From Chloroflexota bacterium (GTDB lineage Bacteria; Chloroflexota; Dehalococcoidia; Dehalococcoidales; UBA3254): a stretch of 7,629 nucleotides of DNA. Below are positions 1-6,694 of the stretch, piece after piece. The stretch is taken from NCBI GenBank assembly GCA_017860765.1, contig JAGDMY010000060.1, forward strand, positions 1 to 7,629, given 5' to 3'. Position 1 is the first letter of the stretch. Each line of letters opens with the position of its first letter. The notes under the pieces were generated by a model, which saw only the letters and a list, made by a program, of their open reading frames with translations, ran no database searches and was not told where the DNA came from. Both the position numbers and the translations under genes were made by a program.

Positions 1-1205
1 GCCTGCATCCCGGCCACTCCGCCGCCGGCGACGAGGACCGTTTTTCTGGCAGCGTGGGGAAGCTCGTGCCGGGAGTCCTGCTCAAAGCCGATTCCGGGGT
101 TCACGGAGCAGCGGTACTGGCGTTTGGTGGTAATGCCGGCAAAACATTCGAAACAGCGCAGGCAGGGCCTGATTTCATCTGATTTGCCAGCCCGCGCCTT
201 TTTAGGCAAATCGGGATCGGCCAGAAGGGCACGGGCCACCATAACCACGTCTGCCTTGCCGGAGGCAATGATCTCCTCCATGAGCCCGGGATCGTTCAGG
301 GCTCCCACCGTCGCTACGGGGGTTTTGACGTGCTTTTTGATCTCTGCCGCATAAATGACGTTAACCCCATCCGGCAGGAACATGCTGGGATGGGTAACTG
401 TAAACACCTCGGCCATTTCGTGGCTTCCGGCGGAAACATGGATCAGGTCGGCCTTTCCATCCAGCTGCCTGGCGATCTTTATGCCTTCGTCGATGCCGTA
501 ACCTTGTTCATAACACATGGACCCGCTGATACGGACATCGACCGGAAATCCGCGGCCGCATTTCTCCTTGATCCTGGCGATGATGGCCAGCAGAAGGCGG
601 CAGCGGTTCTCCAGGCTGCCACCCCACCGGTCTTTGCGGTGGTTCACTTTGGGATCCAAAAACTGGTTGAGAAGCCAGCCGTGCCCGGCATGGATAGTCA
701 CCATGCCGAATCCGCAGAACCTGGCAAAGGCCGCCGCATTAGCATAGGCCTCAATGGTTTCTTCGATTACAGGCTCAGGCATGGCCGGGACAAATTGTCC
801 CAGTGCATTAAGCCCATCAACGGCCCCGTAGATCTGGTTGCCCCTTCTGGCACTGCCATAGGAATTCGCCCCGGTATGCTGCAGTTCAATGGCCGCCACT
901 GCTCCGTGCCGGTTAATGGCGGTCGCCAGTCGGTAGACTGGAGGGAGGGCAGAGGGGTCGTCGAGATAGATGTTATCGCCTTCTCCGATAACCCCTCGCT
1001 TGCTGTCCGCGGCAGCAGAGCCGATATTAACAGTCGCCGCACCTCCCAGGGCCTTGCGCTCAAAGAAGGCGATAGTCTCGTCAAGGGGATAATTTTTGGA
1101 TGAATAATACTCGTAGGCGATCGGTGCGGAAAAAATACGATTGCGGAAAAGAGTATCCCCCAGCTGTATCGGAGAAAAGAGGTGCGGATATTTACATGCG
1201 TACAT
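1..1205 (-). CDS. NADH:flavin oxidoreductase / 2,4-dienoyl-CoA reductase-like FMN/4Fe-4S/FAD enzyme, 3' part outside window
   Basis: Reading the minus strand from ATG at 1205 gives 401 residues with no stop before the window edge. It begins MYACKYPHLFSPIQLG, typical of the Old Yellow Enzyme branch of multidomain enoate reductases. Visible in order: an FMN-binding TIM barrel with Q109-H110-T-G, H172-A-G-H175 followed by WLLNQFLDP, and the family signature D192-RWGGSLENR; then cysteines C348, C351, C354 and C366 for a [4Fe-4S] cluster; then the start of an FAD-binding Rossmann fold (VLVAGGGVAG, glycines 394-399). Relatives are usually about 640-670 residues, so roughly 60% is present. The family reduces activated C=C bonds (enoyl-CoA, enoates, bile-acid intermediates) with NAD(P)H in the cytoplasm; the substrate cannot be told here. 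The first three cysteines are spaced CxxCxxC, one residue tighter than the CxxCxxxC I recall for E. coli FadH. It is divergent from the RidA-like gene. Confidence 0.93.
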   Translation of the reverse strand, partial: MYACKYPHLFSPIQLGDTLFRNRIFSAPIAYEYYSSKNYPLDETIAFFERKALGGAATVNIGSAAADSKRGVIGEGDNIYLDDPSALPPVYRLATAINRHGAVAAIELQHTGANSYGSARRGNQIYGAVDGLNALGQFVPAMPEPVIEETIEAYANAAAFARFCGFGMVTIHAGHGWLLNQFLDPKVNHRKDRWGGSLENRCRLLLAIIARIKEKCGRGFPVDVRISGSMCYEQGYGIDEGIKIARQLDGKADLIHVSAGSHEMAEVFTVTHPSMFLPDGVNVIYAAEIKKHVKTPVATVGALNDPGLMEEIIASGKADVVMVARALLADPDLPKKARAGKSDEIRPCLRCFECFAGITTKRQYRCSVNPGIGFEQDSRHELPHAARKTVLVAGGGVAGMQ

Positions 1206-1239
1206 TTTTGTTCGCCGCGGCCCGGGGCGGCAACTCCTT
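1203..1239 (-). promoter_or_regulatory. hairpin-spaced ribosome binding site of the flavin reductase gene
   Basis: On the minus strand a strong AAGGAG (1239-1234) lies 28 bases before the ATG at 1205, too far for normal initiation. Between them is a GC-rich inverted repeat, GCCGC (1231-1227) and GCGGC (1218-1214), enclosing eight bases. If this 18-base hairpin folds, the effective distance from AAGGAG to ATG becomes 10 bases. No other good Shine-Dalgarno site precedes this ATG, and no in-frame ATG, GTG or TTG lies between AAGGAG and the ATG. The function is inferred. Confidence 0.45.
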
Positions 1240-1321
1240 TTTTTCTGGATAGTCTTCAACGACCATTAACTTTACCCTTATATTACCATCTCCCGGAGAA
1301 GAAAGTAATGTCAGCTTTCCC

Positions 1322-1381
1322 GCCCGGCTTTGACAGCGGGCCATCGCCTTTATACAATAAAGCATTCCCTTCAGGGAGAAT
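1322..1381. promoter_or_regulatory. two inverted repeats over the -35 box and the start site, possible operators
   Basis: GCCCGgCT (1322-1329) and AGCGGGC (1335-1341) form an inverted repeat with one unpaired base; the TTGACA box begins in its five-base centre and ends in the right arm. A second, ATTCCCT (1364-1370) and AGGGAgAAT (1373-1381), also with one unpaired base, sits at the predicted transcription start. Placement at the two classic repressor positions suggests operators or a leader hairpin. No specific regulator is recognised. Confidence 0.3.
1330..1358 (+). promoter_or_regulatory. sigma-70/sigma-A promoter of the RidA-like gene
   Basis: A perfect TTGACA (-35) at 1330-1335 is followed, after a 17-base spacer, by TACAAT (-10, five of six) at 1353-1358. 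Transcription would start near 1365, leaving a leader of about 40 bases before the ATG at 1405. Confidence 0.75.
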
Positions 1382-1404
1382 ATTTAAGCTGAGGTGCGAC
1401 GAAA

Positions 1405-1872
1405 ATGGAACTGAAGACCTACAAATGCTATACCGGTAAGAAGCTCATGCCCTGGGGCAAAGCCACGGTCGTAAAGAATGCCAAAGGCCTGGTCTTCCTT
1501 GGTGGAGTTACGGCCGGGACAGAGGAATACGACGTGAGGTCGCCGGATTACCTGGATAAAAAAATGGTGGTCCAGGACCCGGGCGCACAGTGGCGCAATG
1601 TCCTCGAAAAAATCAAGGCTTACCTGGAGGAACTGGGAACTTCCCTGGACAATATCATCAAGATGACCCTCTATGTCAAGGGCCCCTTCCCCAACGGGGT
1701 AGCCAGGTCACCCAATAACCGGATGGACGTCCTGGACGCCTTTTTTAGAGAGCATTGCCCGCGGCTGGCCAGCGATAACAATCCGCCGCCTTCCGAATTA
1801 ATCGGAATTGCAGGCCTGGCCCATCCTGACATGATCGTGGAAATAGTGGTGGTAGCCGCCTTGCCTGACTGA
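1405..1872 (+). CDS. RidA/YjgF/YER057c/UK114 family protein, lacking the RidA catalytic arginine
   Basis: This 155-residue protein has the chorismate-mutase-like YjgF fold pattern: a central LVFLGGVTAGTEE strand/turn (29-41), a helix W63-RNVLEKIKAYLEELG, the strand NIIKMTLYVK (83-92), the DAFFREHCPRL segment (111-121) and the C-terminal IVEIVVVAAL strand. Family members usually form cytoplasmic trimers. True RidA hydrolyses reactive imines/enamines such as 2-aminoacrylate, using an arginine just before the last strand pair. Here that place reads PPPSELIGIAGL (Pro129/Ser130), so imine deaminase activity is doubtful and a Rid-like subfamily of unknown role is more likely. It is longer than the usual ~125-130 residues because of an insertion around 42-58. 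The start has GAGGTG at 1391-1396, eight bases before ATG, and a strong promoter upstream. It appears monocistronic and runs towards the trehalose synthase gene. Confidence 0.9.
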   Translation: MELKTYKCYTGKKLMPWGKATVVKNAKGLVFLGGVTAGTEEYDVRSPDYLDKKMVVQDPGAQWRNVLEKIKAYLEELGTSLDNIIKMTLYVKGPFPNGVARSPNNRMDVLDAFFREHCPRLASDNNPPPSELIGIAGLAHPDMIVEIVVVAALPD

Positions 1873-1906
1873 ACAGGCGGGGAGAGCCGGTCTAATTTCG
1901 ATCGGC
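1856..1906. terminator. hairpins between convergent genes, weak bidirectional terminator candidate
   Basis: CCGCCT (1856-1861) can pair with AGGCGG (1875-1880), overlapping an alternative stem GCCTG (1863-1867) / CAGGC (1874-1878) around the RidA-like stop codon. A further stem GCCGGTC (1886-1892) / GATCGGC (1900-1906), with one G-T pair, follows. Neither strand has a T run after the stems, so intrinsic termination would be poor. Confidence 0.3.
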
Positions 1907-1928
1907 GGCAGGCAATCCGCTCTGAACT

Positions 1929-3119
1929 TTAGAAGCGGACCACATCGTCGGTAAACTCGGTGGCTAAAAAAAGAAGCAGTTCATCCCGGAGATGCCGGGT
2001 GATGAGGAAGTTCTGCCGGACATGCTCCCGGCCGTTTTCCCCCAGCCATTTGGCATATTCCGGATTAGTAAGCAGCTGCCTGATGGCATAGGCCGTTCCC
2101 TCGATCCCGTGCGAAAGAAGGCCAGTAAACCGGTTCCTGACCTGGAGAGGGATTCCACCTACGGCCGAAGCTACCACCGGTTTGGCCTTCCAGAGCGCTT
2201 CACTGACCGTCAGGGCGAAACCCTCCCGCAAGGACTTCTGCACGATTATGGTCGAGGCCCTCTGCAGCGCATTGATCTCAATGTCACTGCCGGGAGGAAT
2301 AAGCAGGATGTGGATGTCCCGGTTGCCGCCGGCCCTCTCGCGAACTTCAGCCAGCACCTTTTCCGACTCCGGGTCATCATCGGCTGTGCCGCCCGCAAAG
2401 ACCAGCTGGCACTCCGTGCTGTTTCTTACTATTTCAAAAGCTTGAATTACGCCGACCGGGTCTTTCAAATAGTCGAAGCGGGAGACCTGGGTGATAATAG
2501 GCTTGTCTTTATAAATCCCATATTTGGTCAGCACGGCGTCAATGGTCTCCGTCGGCAGGTCACGGTTCTTATCGCTCAGCGGGTCGATGGATGGAGGGAT
2601 GAGATACTGAGGGATAGGCAGTTCTTGAGAAAAAGACAGGCTGGAAAAGACTGCCGCGTCGTATTGAGTTACGAAAGGTTCCAAAAACTTCCAGACCTCG
2701 CGATTGGGATGTGAGATATCAATATGGCAGCGCCAGATCCATCTTTTACCGATATCCTTTTTGCGGGCTACCAACCCGGCCGGTTGAGGGTCGTGAACAA
2801 AAACGACATCCCCGTTGACTTCCAGCCGCTCGAGGTTGTGGCGGGTGACCTCACTGAAGAGGCTATAGTCAGCGGCAGATATTTCCTCCCCTCTGCCGTG
2901 AAGTAAATTGTGAAATTTCTTGGTAACCTTATAAAAATCCGGCGTGCCTTCAATGATATTCCAGCGGGCATCTACACCCAGTTGCCGGAGCAGGGGGACA
3001 ATGCGACTCAAAAGCTCCGCTACACCACCCCCGGTAAAAGTGGAGTTGATATTCTGAATGACTCTCCCCTGGAGCTTGGCTGAAATTAACCTGAGTTCCT
3101 CGATGGTACTTTTCCCCAC
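1929..3119 (-). CDS. treT: TreT-like trehalose synthase, GT4-family glycosyltransferase
   Basis: The 396-residue reading frame matches my memory of archaeal TreT (Pyrococcus/Thermococcus) along its whole length. TreT reversibly makes trehalose from NDP-glucose and glucose in the cytoplasm. Visible: N-terminal acceptor Rossmann domain with NINSTFTGGGVAELL (23-37), VHDPQPAGL (108-116) and WRCHIDISHPNREVWKFLEPF (129-149); PPSIDPLSDKN (175-185); nucleotide-binding ITQVSRFDYLKDP with R214 and K219; and the GT4 E-x7-E motif E299-GFALTVS-E307, then KPVVASAVGGIPLQV. The listed start is GTG at 3119, but it has no Shine-Dalgarno site, and the same frame upstream reads SLDDYAPVVG, which matches the family N-terminus (RLEDYREIIG in the Pyrococcus protein as I recall it). 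The true start is therefore probably further upstream, between 3120 and 3190, at a non-ATG/GTG/TTG codon or after an unseen sequence error. It lies 23 bases after the HNH fusion gene, probably in one operon. A related trehalose or sucrose-type glycosyltransferase remains possible. Confidence 0.88.
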   Translation of the reverse strand: MGKSTIEELRLISAKLQGRVIQNINSTFTGGGVAELLSRIVPLLRQLGVDARWNIIEGTPDFYKVTKKFHNLLHGRGEEISAADYSLFSEVTRHNLERLEVNGDVVFVHDPQPAGLVARKKDIGKRWIWRCHIDISHPNREVWKFLEPFVTQYDAAVFSSLSFSQELPIPQYLIPPSIDPLSDKNRDLPTETIDAVLTKYGIYKDKPIITQVSRFDYLKDPVGVIQAFEIVRNSTECQLVFAGGTADDDPESEKVLAEVRERAGGNRDIHILLIPPGSDIEINALQRASTIIVQKSLREGFALTVSEALWKAKPVVASAVGGIPLQVRNRFTGLLSHGIEGTAYAIRQLLTNPEYAKWLGENGREHVRQNFLITRHLRDELLLFLATEFTDDVVRF

Positions 3120-3142
3120 GACCGGGGCATAGTCATCCAGAC

Positions 3143-4240
3143 TTACTGGATATGTTTTTCGATTAGCTTTATCAGTGATGATCTTAGTCCTTCCAGGGTA
3201 TAAGTATATGGGTCGATGCGCGAAATCGCCCGCCCGAGTTCCTCTTCTCCCAGGCTCTCAATCATCCAGATGGAAAAGTCGTTAAGTCCTTTTTCAGATC
3301 CCAGCCTCGATTCAAAGATGTGATAATAAAGTGAACCCAGGCTGATCTGGCGCAGAGCGCCGATAAACTCCCGCAGATCGTAGGCAATGTAGGGGGAGGG
3401 ATAAATGAACCTGGTCGATTTCACAAAGTAGAACTCGTGGCCCTCCATGGCTTCCCGGTGGTTGGGGTGCTGCCCCAGGTGCTCTTCGATGATATTCACC
3501 AGTTTTTCTCTGAAGCCCGCCAGGTCATGAAAGAAGAAGGGGTTCACGCTGGCCAATCTTTCCCCGAGCACCCCATCTCCCAGAGAGTCTGCTACCCAGA
3601 CTGCGAAGTCATTGGGCGGTTCAGGAACGAGATAGTGATGTTCCTGTAAAAATTGGTGGGTGTGATAGTAGATGACGCCCTCGGGCACCTGCTTTAGCAC
3701 ACTCACCAGCTCAATCAAGTTCTTAGCTTTGAGCCCGGTCATTTTCTTAAGCAGAGATAAGCCGTAAAAATGGAAGGGCTGCCTGGCCATTTTAGATGAT
3801 CGTCCGTAGTTGACCACAATACGCCGGATCTCGCTATTGGACACTACAATATCGCTGCCATTCAGTGCCTTGATGCCCACACAGTCGTAGCGTATTTCGG
3901 TCACATGGCCTTCATCACCGGACTCGAGCCGGATATAATCACCTATCCGTACTTGCTGTGTCGGTCCTGCGTGAAATCGGGTGAATAGACCCGGTGTGGT
4001 ACTTCCTACAGTGGACTTGTAACAGCCCCAGCAGAGAATTTCACAGTTATGCAGTCCTTCGCCACCGGAAAGAGTGATGTGGTTGGCTTCCCAGCCTCCC
4101 GGGCCTGCCGAACCCCTGGCATCCCGGCCCAGTCTTTTATTGCAGGGTGTATAGAAGTGTGAATGAGTACGTTTTTCACACTCGCAGCGGCCGCCTGACC
4201 TTTCCCAGGCTTTTAACAGGGTTTGTTCGCTAAACGCCAT
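3143..4240 (-). CDS. HNH zinc domain + MscS-like beta domain + two DUF5752-like repeats, fusion protein of unknown function
   Basis: The 365-residue protein has three parts. Residues 1-77 are an HNH-nuclease-like zinc fold: C19, C21, C33, then GGWEANH54I, N65 and C66/C70/C73. Residues about 96-147 (VRIGDYIRLESGDEGHVTEI ... IVVSNSEIRRIVVNYGRS) match the beta domain of MscS mechanosensitive channels, which in channels reads GDxI, GxVxEI, IPNS, VVNYS. No transmembrane helix precedes it, so it should be soluble. Residues 156-255 and 269-363 are two copies of one domain, which I assign with moderate confidence to DUF5752. ATG 4240 is fixed by an in-frame stop immediately upstream (TAG), but no good Shine-Dalgarno site is visible. 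The gene has its own promoter and precedes the TreT-like gene by 23 bases. DNA cutting, nucleic-acid or sugar-phosphate sensing, or regulation of trehalose synthesis are all only possibilities. Confidence 0.85.
   Translation of the reverse strand: MAFSEQTLLKAWERSGGRCECEKRTHSHFYTPCNKRLGRDARGSAGPGGWEANHITLSGGEGLHNCEILCWGCYKSTVGSTTPGLFTRFHAGPTQQVRIGDYIRLESGDEGHVTEIRYDCVGIKALNGSDIVVSNSEIRRIVVNYGRSSKMARQPFHFYGLSLLKKMTGLKAKNLIELVSVLKQVPEGVIYYHTHQFLQEHHYLVPEPPNDFAVWVADSLGDGVLGERLASVNPFFFHDLAGFREKLVNIIEEHLGQHPNHREAMEGHEFYFVKSTRFIYPSPYIAYDLREFIGALRQISLGSLYYHIFESRLGSEKGLNDFSIWMIESLGEEELGRAISRIDPYTYTLEGLRSSLIKLIEKHIQ
3152..3775 (-). repeat. tandem duplicated protein domain (DUF5752-like) within the HNH fusion gene
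   Basis: Residues 156-255 and 269-363 align in order: LKQVPEGVIYYHTHQFL with LRQISLGSLYYHIFESRL; NDFAVWVADSLGDGVLG with NDFSIWMIESLGEEELG; VNPFFFHDLAGFREKLVNII with IDPYTYTLEGLRSSLIKLI; then EEHL with EKHI. The copies are clearly homologous but diverged in sequence. The first keeps a histidine-rich YYHTHQFLQEHHYL segment that is reduced to YYH in the second, suggesting that only the first retains any His-based function. Confidence 0.8.
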
Positions 4241-4338
4241 CTATATCTTTGTCTTTCTTAGCTTCCAATTAAAAACAGGACAATTGATCGGCAGTTGTAG
4301 ACCAGCGCAGGGCTCTCAACTTTTGGGAAATTTAAGTA

Positions 4339-4368
4339 ATTATACTACAAACTACCCCGCGTTGCCTA
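4339..4368 (-). promoter_or_regulatory. promoter of the HNH fusion / TreT operon
   Basis: On the minus strand TAGGCA (4368-4363, four of six to TTGACA) and a perfect TATAAT (4344-4339) are separated by 18 bases. Transcription would start near 4332, giving a leader of about 90 bases before the ATG at 4240. The leader shows no riboswitch that I recognise. Confidence 0.55.
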
Positions 4369-4385
4369 ACTTCTTAAAACTGGCA

Positions 4386-4421
4386 ATGGGGTGTCCCATC
4401 TTAAAGGTCATTGTGATGACC
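4386..4421 (-). terminator. two adjacent small hairpins after the DUF255 gene, weak terminator candidate
   Basis: GGTCAT (4406-4411) and ATGACC (4416-4421) form a perfect six-pair stem with a four-base loop, followed on the minus strand by TTT. Immediately beyond, ATGGG (4386-4390) and CCCAT (4395-4399) form a five-pair stem, again with a four-base loop. Stems are short and the T run is brief. They lie between the DUF255 stop and the promoter of the next operon, where a terminator is expected. Confidence 0.4.
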
Positions 4422-4441
4422 AATTTTGGTTTCCGGGGATC

Positions 4442-6535
4442 TCACGAGGAGGCCAGGTACTGCAGCATAGTTCGAATATCCGTGGTCGGCTGCCGGCAGC
4501 TGAAGTCCCGGCAGACATAGGCAGTCGCCCGGTTGTCCAAGCTCTTTTGCTGCCTGGTGTAGGGGGCCAGAAGGGCGATTTCCGGGGATTCAGCCTCGGA
4601 CGGCACCAGAAGCACCACCTTGTTTGGTATAAAATCCCTCTCCATGGCTTTGAGCATTTCCTGTGTATCTGCGGCATTTGAAGCGCCGGCAATAACCACC
4701 TCAAAACAGGGCCCCACCGCAAAGTCGATAGCCACCATTAACTGAGTATATGCGGAAGGGGAGTCCAGGATGGCGGGAAAAGCCCTGCCAATTTGGGCGG
4801 CTTTCTTCTCTAATTCCGGGTTGCCGGTAATTCGTCCCAGCCGCAGCAGATTCAGCATGGCTACCGAATTACCGGAAGGGATGGCTCCGTCATATATCTC
4901 TTTTTGCCGCACAGGCAGCTGTTCAGCATCGTCTGCGGTAAAATAAAAACCTCCGTGATGGTCATCCCAGAAATGCTCCAGGAGGACCTGGTTGAATAAA
5001 AGGCCCTGCTTCAGGTAGGCGATATTGAAAGTAGTCTCATATAACTCCACCAGCCCGTAAATCAAAAAAGCATAGTCATCCAGATGTGCCGGGACCGCGG
5101 ACTCGCCATCGCGATAGCGATGGAAAAGCCGCCCCTCCCTGTCAAGCATATTCTCCAGGATGAAATTGAGGGCGGACTGGGCTGCGGCGGCATATTTGGG
5201 CTCGTTTAAAACCCTGGCGCCCTCGGCCAGGGCAGCCACCATAAGGCCATTCCAGTCCGTCAAAATTTTGTCGTCTTTCAAAGGACGAACCCGCTGGTTC
5301 CGTCGGGCCAGAAGCTTGGAATTGATTAAGTCTATCCGTTGGCTCAATTCGTGCAGGGGCATTCCCCTGGCAGCCGCGCTTTCCTCCAGGGTTTGGCTCA
5401 GATATAGAATATTGCTTACGGTTTTTTCCTGCGCGGTATCCTGGCCGAAGTTGCCGTTCTCGGCGATATCGAAGGTCTTGAGAAACAGGTCTAACTCTTC
5501 AGGACTGAGCACCTGCTTGAGTTCATCCGTCGACCAGAGGTAAAACTTGCCCTCCTGGCCCTCACTATCAGCGTCTTCGGCACAATAGAACCCCCCTCCA
5601 GGCGCGGTCATTTCCCGCAGAACATACTCCAATATTGCGCGGGCAGTCGCGGCATAATCCGGCTTTCGGGTGGCCTGGTAGGTTTCGAGATAGGCCGCAA
5701 CCAGTTGGGCCTGGTCGTAGAGCATCTTCTCGAAATGGGGCACCCGCCAGAAACGGTCTGTGGAATAACGGTGGAAACCGGACCCAATCTGGTCATAAAG
5801 GCCGCCGGACCTCATTTTCTGCAGCGTTTTCTCTACCATTTCCAGGGCCTTTCCGTCGCCAGTCCGCTTCCAATATCTCAGCAAAAAGAGCAGATTGTGA
5901 GCGGTGGGGAATTTCGGAGCCTGGCCAAAACCGCCGTACTCCGGATCAAAACGCCGGCCAAGCTCCTGGAAGGCCAGATGCAGCAACGGTTCGCCCGGTT
6001 CCAGGCTGCCGGGCAGTGGCTGCGAGACTTTGCCTAAGGCCGCGGTTATCTCCTGGGCCGAGTCCCGGACTTCCTTTTGCCGGGTGTTCCAGATCTCCTG
6101 AATGCGGGGTACCAGGTCTACCATCCCCGGCCGCCCAAACCTGGCCTCCCTGGGGATATAGGTGGCAGCAAAAAACGGCAGTTTATCCGGCGTCATAATT
6201 ATGCTGAGAGGCCATCCGCCGCTGCCTGTCATGCTCTGGCAGACCGCCATATAAAACAAATCGATGTCCGGGCGTTCTTCACGGTCAACTTTTATGGAGA
6301 CAAAAGCCGCATTCATCAGGCGGGCGACCAGGGGGTCCTCGAAAGACTCGCGGGCCATAACATGGCACCAGTGACAGGTTGAATAGCCTATCGAAAGAAA
6401 TACAGGCTTGTTTTCTCTGGTAGCTCTGGTGAAAGCCTCCGGTCCCCAGGGGTACCAATCGACGGGATTTTCTGCATGCTGACGTAGATAGGGGCTTTTC
6501 TCAAAAGCCAGCCGATTCTGTTTTTTAGCGCTCAT
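4442..6535 (-). CDS. DUF255 / YyaL (SPATA20-type) protein with thioredoxin-fold and (alpha/alpha)6-barrel domains
   Basis: From ATG 6535 the protein has 697 residues, the usual family length. Its N-terminal domain opens [21 protein letters not shown] and has the thioredoxin-like motif C54-H-W-C57 in [17 protein letters not shown], followed by [12 protein letters not shown] and [10 protein letters not shown]. The remaining ~500 residues have the family's six-hairpin glycosidase-like barrel pattern: [70 protein letters not shown] and [12 protein letters not shown], ending with a conserved [11 protein letters not shown]. The biochemical role of the family is not established; redox and N-acylglucosamine epimerase-like ideas exist. 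No signal peptide is seen, so it is cytoplasmic. The frame is open up to ATG 6631, but family homology begins just after 6535 and GAGGTG lies 13 bases before that ATG; the upstream ATG has AAGG directly abutting it. It is divergent from the TspO-like gene. Confidence 0.92.
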   Translation of the reverse strand: MSAKKQNRLAFEKSPYLRQHAENPVDWYPWGPEAFTRATRENKPVFLSIGYSTCHWCHVMARESFEDPLVARLMNAAFVSIKVDREERPDIDLFYMAVCQSMTGSGGWPLSIIMTPDKLPFFAATYIPREARFGRPGMVDLVPRIQEIWNTRQKEVRDSAQEITAALGKVSQPLPGSLEPGEPLLHLAFQELGRRFDPEYGGFGQAPKFPTAHNLLFLLRYWKRTGDGKALEMVEKTLQKMRSGGLYDQIGSGFHRYSTDRFWRVPHFEKMLYDQAQLVAAYLETYQATRKPDYAATARAILEYVLREMTAPGGGFYCAEDADSEGQEGKFYLWSTDELKQVLSPEELDLFLKTFDIAENGNFGQDTAQEKTVSNILYLSQTLEESAAARGMPLHELSQRIDLINSKLLARRNQRVRPLKDDKILTDWNGLMVAALAEGARVLNEPKYAAAAQSALNFILENMLDREGRLFHRYRDGESAVPAHLDDYAFLIYGLVELYETTFNIAYLKQGLLFNQVLLEHFWDDHHGGFYFTADDAEQLPVRQKEIYDGAIPSGNSVAMLNLLRLGRITGNPELEKKAAQIGRAFPAILDSPSAYTQLMVAIDFAVGPCFEVVIAGASNAADTQEMLKAMERDFIPNKVVLLVPSEAESPEIALLAPYTRQQKSLDNRATAYVCRDFSCRQPTTDIRTMLQYLASS

Positions 6536-6653
6536 AGAATCGATTTTGCACCTCTTCCTCCAGTATAGGTGAATCCAGGGGAAAATACCCGGGCGAGGCC
6601 GGAGGGACTCAAGTCCTTTTTCCTCCAGCATCCTTCAACAACTGTGCAGACCG

Positions 6654-6662
6654 TGGTATAAT
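6654..6662 (+). promoter_or_regulatory. extended -10 promoter of the TspO-like gene
   Basis: TGGTATAAT is a perfect TATAAT with the TGn extension that compensates for a weak -35 (TTCAAC at 6634-6639, 17 bases upstream, three of six). Transcription would start near 6669, about 25 bases before the start codon. Confidence 0.6.
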
Positions 6663-6694
6663 CGTTACCGAAATAAATCTGAGGGATGTGACAT

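Noticed and set aside
330..1103. Plus-strand open frame of 257 codons
   Set aside because: It lies opposite the flavin reductase, whose minus-strand translation has clear family motifs throughout; the plus frame shows no recognisable domain.
1182..1439. Plus-strand 85-codon frame in the divergent spacer
   Set aside because: It overlaps the promoter and the start of the RidA-like gene, has no good ribosome site, and its translation shows no domain or coding-like composition.
1992..2714. Plus-strand open frame of 240 codons
   Set aside because: It is antisense to the well-supported TreT gene and its translation shows no domain.
3143..4240. Reading the HNH fusion gene as a homing endonuclease or mobile element
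   Set aside because: No intron, intein, repeats or target-site signs are seen, and the gene is long with extra domains and an operon partner.
5107..5122. Perfect inverted repeat CATCGC-GATA-GCGATG
   Set aside because: It is inside the DUF255 coding region and follows from codons for the conserved HRYRDG stretch; no sign of a site.
6536..6631. N-terminal extension of the DUF255 protein from ATG 6631
   Set aside because: The 32 extra residues show no family similarity, and this ATG has its AAGG directly abutting it instead of properly spaced.
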